Below, piece after piece: positions 55,961 to 64,000 of a stretch of 64,000 nt of DNA. The stretch lies in contig WPIO01000002.1 of NCBI GenBank assembly GCA_009760855.2, positions 12,432,501 to 12,496,500 of the forward strand, in the 5' to 3' direction. Every line of letters begins with the position of its first letter. Position 1 is the first letter of the stretch. This stretch comes from Cristatella mucedo. Taxonomy: Eukaryota > Bryozoa > Phylactolaemata > Cristatellidae. The notes under the pieces were generated by a model. The model searched no databases. It saw only the letters and a list, made by a program, of their open reading frames with translations, and was not told where the DNA came from. A program made the position numbers and the translations under genes.

Positions 55961-57175
55961 AACGTAATGCACACTTGTTGACCCTTTTAAGAGAAAAAAC
56001 TGTTGTACTAATAATCCTGTTGCATAAATATAAAAAAGTTTCAGAAGTCGTGAATTCATTCTTAATTGTTTGCAGCAATTGCGTAAATTAAAAATTGTGT
56101 ATTATTCTAATAAATTGACATATAGATCAGTTGTCAAGGTGTCTAGGTGTCATATCTAGGTGTCATATTCCAAAGCGACCTCTCGTATGACGACCATATC
56201 AGCTCAACAGTCAAATCTGCCTATTTTCAGCTTCATAACATTGCTAAAATTCGGGCTTGTTTAGATACGGATACCACGTCCAAGTTGGTCCATGCATTCG
56301 TGACATCCCGTCTCGACTTCTGCAACTCACTGCTTACTGGCCTACCAGCATGTGCGATCAGGCGATTGCAGCTGGTGCAAAACTTCGCAGCTAGGCTTGT
56401 CTGTCGTGAGCGTCGCAGTTGCCACATCACACCACTTCTCGTCGACCTGCACTGGCTACCAGTCAAGCAACACATCGACTTCAAGGTTTTGTCGCTCACT
56501 TTTAGGTCACTTCATTCTTTGGCTCTAGCCTATCTCTCAGATATACTCCCCCATCAGGCCAAGCATCGTACCACCTGCTTTTCGGAACCCAACAGTCTGC
56601 AAATACCCCGTACAAACCTCAAATCTTTTGGAGACCGTGCATTTAGTTCATATGCTCCCAAAGCCTGGAACTCCCTCCCGACTTGCGTCACAACATCCCC
56701 TGACCTGACCACATTTAAAAAGAACTTAAAAACACACCTATTTAGGACAGCCTTTAGTGGGTCCCTGTGATTCGTCCTTCGTGTGCTTATTCGTGCTGAC
56801 ACTGTGCATGCTGCCACTAACCATATTTTTCTGCTGACCCTGTGCATGTCACCCCTAACCATATTATTCATTTTGTTTGTTTATCAAGCATGATTTTACT
56901 CACCGTTCAATTGCATTTCCCTTTGCAGCAAATGTAAAGCGCCTAGAGAGAGATTTATTTCTCCGAGGGCGCTTTATCAAGTGCATTATTATTATTATTA
57001 TTAATTGTCGTATAGGCCAGTTAGTACAGGCCAGTTGTCGTAGGTCCAATAGTCACCCAACCGACGCACAAGCAGTGAGTCCAACAGTAGTTGGAGTTAT
57101 GTGCCCCTCCAAATGGGATTAACCCCCCAAGGCACATTTATTGATATTGTACAAAGACCAATAAAGCGAATGACA
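55945..57175 (+). mobile_element. MULE transposon right end, split by L2
   Basis: 55945-56140 and 57003-57175 together match 53494-53866. The boundary includes a ladder of roughly 15-bp units (AGGCCAGTT, AGGCCAGTT, AGGTCCAATA). The outer limit is near AATAAAGCGAATGA. Confidence 0.82.
56141..57002 (+). mobile_element. L2-type LINE, well-preserved 3' part
   Basis: Open from 56147 to 56770: SYLGVIFQSDLSYDDHISS, then LDTDTTSKLVHAFVTSRLDF, LPACAIRRLQLVQNFAARLV, LHWLPVKQHIDFKVLSLTFR and TFKKNLKTHLFRTAFSGSL, then stop. The 3' UTR follows, with the hairpin (AAGCGCCTAGAGAGAGATTT) and (ATT)n. It is 5'-truncated downstream of YADD. The C-terminal ORF is intact, suggesting recent activity. It is inserted in the MULE right end; a short TTGTC lies at both borders. 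Confidence 0.92.
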
Positions 57176-58088
57176 TGAAAATTGGCACAAAGAACAATGG
57201 TAACACAAGCTATCGTTTGATGTAACATAGCAGCCGTATTGACCTTCTGATGACCTGTAAAAGTCAAGTTCACGTATAGCACTTAAACTTTATCATCAAA
57301 TCAACAGATTCAAGACCAGTCATTTTAGAAATATGGCTAGCCCCTCAAAAGATGCAGAACACTCGGCTTCATGCTCCCCACACCACAAGCAAAATATAAA
57401 AAATTGACATCTTAAACTGTTGACTGTCATCACGATCACAGTTCAAGGACATTTTGTAACAGGCAGATGATTTGCTTACAGACCCATCATGCCTAGATGC
57501 CCAGAGGGAGAGCGTGGCGTCGAGTGAGCCCCACCTATATTCCAAATTTCACTGTTGCGAAAGCATTCACAGAAGCCAACTTAAAGAAAAGAAGCTGTAA
57601 ACGCATGTAGACGATGACAAACAATATTGTGCTACTGCGTTTGTCGTCATACAACTGCAAGCACTTCCTTAGGAGTGTGTATGTCAAATTTCACGTTGAT
57701 TGGGTCACTATTAGCCTACCTGTGACATTTTTATGACATGTGAGCGACATAATGACAACGGCTCAGCATGAGAAACACAGCCAGTTGTTGATCAAAATAA
57801 GTCTACTGAGGTCCAATTAGCACGCGAGAAGGCTGGAAGGATATGTAACTACAATCATATATTCCAAAATTTAAGGCGATCAGATTATCATTTTAGGAGA
57901 TATGACGTGAGGGGCAGTAGGCATTTGGCTGCTATTCGCAAGTAAACTGAGAAACCCAAGCTATAACCAAGGGACAGCACTAGCAAACGCTATGCATCGC
58001 ACAAACAATTATATAAATAGATAAATAAGGATCTTAGGAGTAGGCCAACCTAATAAGACCCTTACATAGAATACGCAGAACATATCGA
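57176..58088. other. Unclassified intergenic sequence
   Basis: No gene or repeat that I can support. Confidence 0.4.
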
Positions 58089-59290
58089 CGATAATAATAA
58101 TAATAATGCACTACACAACGCGCCCTCAGAGAACCCAATCTCTTTCTAGGCGCTTTACATTTGCTGCAAAGGGAACGCGATTGAATGGTGAGTAATATCA
58201 AGCTTGATAAACAACATGAATAACATGGTTAGGGATGACATGCACAGGGTCAGCATGCAAATGTGGTTAGTGGCAGCATGCACAGTGTCAGCACGCATAA
58301 GCACATCAAGGACGAATCACAGGGACCCACTAAATGCTGTCCTAAATAGGCGTGTTTTTTAAGTTCTTTCTAAATGTGGTCAAGTCAGGGGATGTTGTGA
58401 CGCAAGTCGGGAGGGAGTTCCAGGCTTTGGGAGCATGCGAACTAAATGCATGGTCTCTAAAGGATTTGAGGTTTGTACGAGGTATTGGTAGACTGTTGGA
58501 TTCCGAAAAGTGAGTGGTACGATGCTTGGCCTGGTGCGGGAGTAGATCTGAGAGATAGGCTGGAGCCAAAGGATGCAGTGGCCTAATAGTGAGCGACAAA
58601 ACCTTGAAGTCGATCCGTTGCTTGACTGGTAGCCAGTGCAGGTCGGCGAGAAGTGGTGTGATGTGGCAACTGCGACGCTCACGACAGACAAGCCTAGCTG
58701 CGAAGTTTTGCACCAGCTGTAATCGCCTGATTGCACAGGCCGGTACGCCAGCAAGCAGTGAGTTACAGAAGTCGAGACGGAATGTCACGAATGCATTGAC
58801 CAACTTAGACGTGGTAACTTTATCAAAACAAGCCCAAATTTTAGCAATGTTATGTAGCTGAAAATAGGCAGACTTGACTGTGGAGCTGATGTGGTCATCT
58901 GACAAGAGGTCACTTTGGAACATGACACTTAGATTTTGAGCCGATTCAACGGGAGATATGCTGGCATGGCAGAGCCAATTTTTAGCATCAGTCTATCCAA
59001 TTTGTGAATCACACTGGGTTTGCCCATAACTAGTTAGTCAGTTTTATCCTTGTTTAATTTTAGGAAATTTTCTGCCATCCATGTGCGGATGTCATCAATA
59101 CATGCCGCAAGTGAGTTGAGAGAATTCGAGGTGCTCGAAGGCTGGGAGGGATCAAAGCAAAGGTAAAGCTGAGTGTCATCCGCATAGAAGTGAAAGCCTA
59201 GATTGTGCTTGGCAATCACATCAGCAAGAGGGAGATTGTTAACCGTGAAAAGAACCGGACTTAGCACGGAGCCCTGAGGTACCCCCACAG
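58089..59290 (-). mobile_element. L2-type LINE, 3' half with intact YADD
   Basis: From 59288 down: [51 protein letters not shown] (59034-59288). After a shift it runs FQSDLLSDDHISSTVKSAYF through LADLHWLPVKQRIDFKVLSL to the C-terminus (58342-58923). It then ends with the 3' hairpin and (ATA)n at 58089-58165. 5'-truncated at the PQGS block. Confidence 0.92.
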
Positions 59291-59481
59291 TTCAGATAGG
59301 TCTCATACCGCAGGCTGTCAAACCGCGTTAGAGCCGGGCGGTTCACCCGCGTTCGCCAATAAAAATATCTAACTATAAACGACATACATGAGAACTTGAA
59401 ATTACCTCAATTCCCTTGAATATAATTTAATCAACATTTTCAGATTGACGCCGGAAAATTTACCGCACGACGAAACCGGAT

Positions 59482-59756
59482 TATAATAATAATAATGCAC
59501 TTGATAAAGCGCCCTCAGAGAACTCAATCTCTTTCTAGGCGCTTTACATTTGCTGCAAAGGGAAATGCATTTGAATGGTGAGTAAAATCATGCTTGATAA
59601 ACAAACAAAATGAATAAAATTTTTAGGGGTGACATGCACAGGGTCAGCATGCAAATGTGGTTAGTGGAAGCATGCACAGTGTCAGCACGAATAAGCACAC
59701 GAAAGACGAATCACAGGGACCCACTAAATGCTGTCCTAAATAGGTGTGTTTAGGAT
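59482..59756 (-). mobile_element. L2-type LINE 3' end
   Basis: AATAATAATGCACTTGATAA, reversed hairpin, then the conserved 3' UTR and the first bases of the C-terminal coding part, ending TGCTGTCCTAAATAGGTGTG. Very close in sequence to 37097 and 58089. Confidence 0.9.
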
Positions 59757-60796
59757 TAGCAATCCCATGATTCAGCAGGTGCCGTGGCAATGAACTCCTT
59801 AGTGACGGTGGGGGAGGCTCCCCCCCCCGCAGCGGTAAATTTTCAATAAGTTATCCCTAATCATAGTTTACATGCCGAACAACGGTCACTTCCTGTTTGG
59901 AAGCCGATGTACGCCTACCAATGTAAAGATGTTTTTGTCAAGTAGATAAGGAGTGGGCCCTGGAATGCCTTTTGCCGCCGGTTGCTATTGACTGGGCGGG
60001 GAGGCGGGACTACGCCCCGGCCGATAGGGTTAACGCTTTCGTGATCTTGTTATAGCCACCAGTCGGACGCTTGAACTCAAGGGGGCAGGGAATTTTTATA
60101 AATTTAACGTTTTATCATTTTTCAAAGTGATTTTCTCCGGGTCCGTTTAGGGCTGACTAGCTTATATTCACAGAGTTCACCAGAAAGCCGCAGTTCGGGC
60201 TGTTATTTTTCAAAGAAAATTATTTTGTTGAGCTCGATATACTTACTACCTTTGGTTTGAATAGGTCTCACAAAGTTATTTTATTGACCATATTCCAGTT
60301 ATCTGATCACCACCAAAAATTGGGATTGCATTTATATCTAGTTTATCTTTTACTATGCAAATTTCAAAACACTTAAAATGTTTGACCATTTGTATATACC
60401 TCCCTCCATAAGTGACACTGCGAGGCATGCGTACGGTCACGTGCCGGCAGGGAGCACCCCCCCTCCGTAGGGTGGGTGGAGCTTCGGTGGGTGGGCGAAA
60501 CCACGTGATATTGACGACACGCCCACACTAACCAGCTCTTGTGAGTTCGAGTAAGTCGAGGTACGCGTTCTTCTTCTCCCGCTCTCGTTTTCCAGTTATT
60601 TATCCGCTGCTCTTTCCGTTTTCCCTCTCTCTGGCTGTCTTCTGTCAGCTGTGCACCCGCTCACTCTGCCCCTGTCGGCAGCCCTTCGTCCGGCTCTGCT
60701 CTGTTAGACAGTCGTCCGGCGCATCCCTTTCGCCTTAATCCCATCCCCTTCGGCCTCGCCGTCAGCCGTACTCGACTTTCCTTCGCGCATCAACAC
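59757..60796. promoter_or_regulatory. GC-rich segment with two E-boxes
   Basis: CACGTG at 60438-60443 and 60502-60507, with GGGTGGGTGG-type GT boxes between, then a pyrimidine-rich stretch (60560-60730). It could be a promoter, possibly for the candidate exon at 61901. No transcript evidence. Confidence 0.3.
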
Positions 60797-61580
60797 TGTG
60801 GCCAAGATCTAGGGGCAAAGCTATTTCCCGCCCAGCCCGCCGGCCAGGCAGCCCGCTCGCTGCCTCGCTGGGCCAGGGCAAGATGAGCAGGGCGTGCGAT
60901 CTCTTGACCTCTTTATTCCCTTTGCAGCAGATGTAAAGCGCCTAGAAAGACATTGAGTTCTCTGAGGGCGCTTTATCAAGTGCATTATTATTATTATTAC
61001 TTACAACAAATGCTGCGTTCGCCAACAACAGCTAAACAGAACTACGGGGGACCCTAGGTGGGACCTAGACTATAGGCTACTGGTGAGGGCACAGGAAACA
61101 AGAGGTCAGCCCTCCCGACGAGGGAGGACATTTTTCGGACCAGAGCAATCTCGAAGATGAGTTGCAATCCTCGCACAGGTACCAGCCAAGGCAGCATCAG
61201 TACGACCTTGGCTGCGGTGACGGGGATTCGCTAGCGTGGTACATCTCAGCTCGCGGAGGGGGCAATTAACGACGAGCTGCAAGAGCAACGTGGAATATAC
61301 AAGCGGTAACAGCTCACCACCAGCCCTGCTCGGGCTTTGGGCCCTCGCTGCCTTGAGTGAGTGGCTGTCTCTCCGGAGAGTGCCCCACCCATGTGCGTCA
61401 TTGAGCGAGATCAAGAGCACCCAACATCACGACTTGTGCGGCCGACTTCGGGTTTGCATGAGCCCTGGCCACCTCGAGCCATGGCACATCCGGCACCCAA
61501 TCGGTCACGTCCCGGCCCAGGCGGTAACCTTTATCACACTACAGCCGCCCCAGTCAACGAACCTAACTAGCCTGGGTACA
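60797..61580 (+). mobile_element. LTR-like repeat with nested L2 tail
   Basis: Begins TGTGGCC and ends AGCCTGGGTACA. It shares GGCTATTTCCCGCC-like and GGAGCAATC-like blocks with the other copies. Without the L2 tail at 60915-61000 it is about 698 bp. Confidence 0.75.
60915..61000 (+). mobile_element. L2-type LINE 3' tail, nested
   Basis: TTCCCTTTGCAGCAGATGTA, AAAGCGCCTAGAAAGACATT, GAGGGCGCTTTATC and (ATT)n, inserted in the CCTCTTTA part of the LTR-like repeat. Confidence 0.85.
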
Positions 61581-61900
61581 ACTTTAGCTATCGATGCCCT
61601 AGCCAGTATTGCAAAAGACGTCGACTATTTATTAATTGAAGCAGTTCTTCAGTAACTGCTCAGACGACAAGCAAATCGGACAGCTAAAAGGTACGCGTCA
61701 AACTAATTCCAGGGAACAGCGACGACGGTGGAGCTGAGGCTCGTTTGGAGCTGGCGCAGCAGCGGCCACTGCGGGAGGCTGCTGGCGACCAGGGCAGCAG
61801 CCGAAAGCTCACTTTCGTGAAAGCGTGCGGAGAGGATTCGGCTTCGAGTGCGGCTTCGAACAAGCGACATAGTAATTTGGTCAGGGGCTTGAGTCACCAA

Positions 61901-62065
61901 ATGGCCGACTGCAGCTGTGCCGGTGCGCATCCGTATGGCGACGCACCCGCTGCCACTGCATCTGAGAGGCGGTCCAAAGTGGTGGCGTCGAAATACAAGC
62001 AAGCGGCTGCTGCCAAAGCTGTCCGGCGGCTGCCTCTTGAGCCTGATACAATCTCACAAAATAAG
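61901..62065 (+). CDS. Candidate first coding exon, weakly HAUS8-like
   Basis: ATG at 61901 opens 55 codons ending at a GTACGC donor-like site (62066). The peptide starts MADCSCAGAHPYGDAP and contains RRSKVVASKYKQAAAAKAV. Augmin subunit HAUS8 starts with a similar MAD...G stretch and has a basic segment before a conserved 'SRYLQ'-type motif. The match is short and could be chance. The frame is also open upstream to about 61695, so the ATG may not be the true start. No further exon of such a gene was found before base 64000. Confidence 0.3.
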
Positions 62066-62859
62066 GTACGCGACGCAGGATCAAGCCGTCTGGCTAGCAT
62101 ACTGCATGCCAAGCAGGCATGCCAGTATTCTACCTGCATTGCCTAGCGTAGCAACGCAGCGACTCTTAATGCTAACGCCTTTGGCTTTCTGCTAAGATTA
62201 GTTGCATCTTAAATGAACTTAGATTGAGTCGCATTTAGCCCAAATCTTTTTTTCACTGCTCAGGCATGAGGCATATGACGAGCAGAACGTGTGACTTCAT
62301 ATGCCGACGTCGCAGTTCATTTTGATTTGCTATGGTCTTGGTGCCTGCTATTAGACAGATAATCTACATTGATGTGCAGGCAACACATAGCTGGAAGGAC
62401 TGATTAATAAACGTTCCAGAATGTTGCCAGGTTAGCACAGACACGCACACGGCACTCACTACTGCAGACTACTACAACTAGCAGCGCTGAGAAAGCGATG
62501 CACACTTTACGAACACCTATGCCCATCATTATCTTCCTCTATAGTGGGCTTTGCAAATACTGCGTTCTGATTTTTTTTTATTTCGCGCATCGACGCTTAC
62601 TATTGCTCCTTCCTGGATCTCGGCAACTACAGTACGCCGAGCAGGCACTTGCAACGTTTTACAATAGACATACTTTCAAGCATTTTCCTTAACGAGTTCA
62701 CTGAGGTCACATTTTTTGGCAAATAAAGCAGAACTGTCTTCGTCAAAGACTAATTATATTATTCAGTAACCGAAGTTAAGAGGGAGTAGTCTAGCCCGCT
62801 AGGACTCCCATACTTTGTTTGCCAGGTCTTAGTCGCCACGGGTGCCCGGGGTGCACTCC
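62066..62859. other. Unclassified intergenic or intronic sequence
   Basis: No feature that I can support. Confidence 0.4.
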
Positions 62860-63170
62860 CGTCGCTTTGTGTCCCGAGAATGATCGTCCGGGTATAAAAC
62901 AATCTGTAAAATAGACACAGAGCTACACAGGGAGAACTAGACAACACTACAGAGAGGATCGTGCATACAGCAAAACTATTGGGGGCTCGAGATGATGCCG
63001 CAAGCACACGAATACGTGTCAGTTGCTAAATCGGCTTCCGGTGTCATGCCATTACACCAGCTCCGCTCTAAGAGTACCGTCGCACGCCGTCATAGTTCCG
63101 GATAGCTTCGTAACTGCTTAGACTACCGGAGTACACGTCTACACTCGTCGAGAGCTTCCGCCAAAAAATT
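62860..63170 (+). mobile_element. LTR-like repeat, partial copy
   Basis: Blocks shared with 48713-49416: CTCGAGATGATGCCGCAAGC, GTCAGTTGCTAAATCGGCTT and CGAGAGCTTCCGCC. The ends are diverged or deleted. Confidence 0.6.
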
Positions 63171-63317
63171 AGTTCGCGGCACTGGTTCCGGTTCTCCACA
63201 TCCAGGGGCCTACCCGGCCCTACCCTACCCGGCCTAGCCGGCCTCTAAGCTTGGCGACGCCCAGCTCAATATATCAAATGTAAGTAGCTTCGTATACACT
63301 AGGGAACATGTGTGACT

Positions 63318-63435
63318 GGTGAGCCATGATGGCACACTAGGTAAGGTGGTTGCTATTCACTGCCTAAGTCGTGGGTTCAAATCCTGCAGTGGGAAATTCT
63401 CTGAAGAGCTGTTAAATCAGTGAGTATTTATTTTG
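63318..63435 (+). mobile_element. tRNA-derived SINE (family A), body deleted
   Basis: Head with TGGCACACTAGGTAAGG (A-box region) and GTCGTGGGTTCAAATCCTG (B box), then only AGCTGTTAAATCAGTGAGTA and TTTATTTTG of the tail. The central body is missing. Confidence 0.78.
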
Positions 63436-64000
63436 TTATCCGGCGGAAGATGCGCGATCGCGTCTAAAACTGTCCTCTCTGTGGTTATGTCGTCCAACTG
63501 CCACGTGGCTTTACATGCACAGTGCTGGCTTTTATGAGCCTTACATCCAGTAAATGCGATTACAAAAGCTATTACTTCGCTACGAAATAGCGTTGCTAAT
63601 CTAAAATGTTCTCGCGAATATTCGATAACGTCCAGCCCTAGAGGTGTGGTCGCTCCTAGCAGGCTGACGGATCGCTGAGTCCACTCTTTGGGCATCGTCC
63701 TCGTGCGGTGGAGGGAAGGATGTGGTCCAATCTGTGCGTTCCAAACGATCCAGGATGCAAGATGATCGAAGTCGAGATTACATCTCCCTACAGTCGCAGG
63801 AAAAACCAGCGACACTATCTGTTGCACATGTTACCTGCTGGCTGCGAACACGCAAGAAATGCTATAGAAAGTCCGTGAAACGGGAGTTAGGCTGTCTCTG
63901 GCGTCTGTTTTGCAGTGAGCCTGATTGTTCGACAAGGTCCGTCAACTCCCAGTGTTGGGTTGTGGTCGAGTAGAAATGTCGCTGTCGGTTCGGCCGGTTC
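63436..64000. other. Unclassified window end
   Basis: A 136-codon minus-strand frame (63417-63827) is open but not recognised. Nothing else is supported. Confidence 0.35.

Overview
The window is nuclear DNA from an invertebrate-type animal. The evidence is a large gene split by 20 canonical GT-AG introns, L2-clade LINEs, tRNA-derived SINEs, Tc1/mariner and FLYWCH/MULE transposons, LTR-like repeats and microsatellites. I cannot assign a phylum from the sequence alone. Nothing looks bacterial: there are no operons, no CRISPR array and no phage genes.

Positions 1582-34027 (+) hold the one clearly intact host gene, a GRAF-family Rho GTPase-activating protein (BAR-PH-RhoGAP-SH3; vertebrate relatives ARHGAP26, ARHGAP10 and ARHGAP42). 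I could place 21 exons. All have AG/GT borders and matching phases, and together they make one uninterrupted 793-residue frame ending in TGA. The first exons, encoding roughly the first 75-85 residues of the BAR domain, are not found here and probably lie upstream of base 1. Introns carry decayed L2 copies, SINEs, a Tc1 element with both terminal inverted repeats (2777-4547), and TA, CA, TG and CTG microsatellites.

From about 34.0 to 64 kb the window is mainly a transposon landscape. It includes an L2 reverse-transcriptase copy (37097-39455, minus) with a stop inside the YADD box. A CpG-rich segment (53.05-54.15 kb) is split by a fragment of a MULE-type transposon. A fuller but frame-broken relative of that transposon, with a FLYWCH-like finger and a DDE core, lies at 54.2-57.2 kb and has an L2 in its right end. 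Five copies of an LTR-like repeat lie between 42.5 and 63.2 kb; the three best-defined are about 700-740 bp with TG...TACA-type ends. Other L2 copies are at 44.5, 48.1, 56.1, 58.1 and 59.5 kb. A possible first coding exon of another gene lies at 61901-62065 (+), weakly resembling the start of augmin subunit HAUS8.

The most interesting repeat biology is the relation between the L2 LINEs and a SINE. Several short elements join a tRNA-like head to a tail matching the 3' hairpin of the resident L2 elements, which suggests the SINE borrows the L2 machinery. A second tRNA-derived SINE family lacks that tail. Nested insertions (SINE in Tc1, LTR-like in L2, L2 tail in LTR-like, L2 in MULE, L2 tail in L2) allow relative dating. 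I found no convincing undescribed host system.
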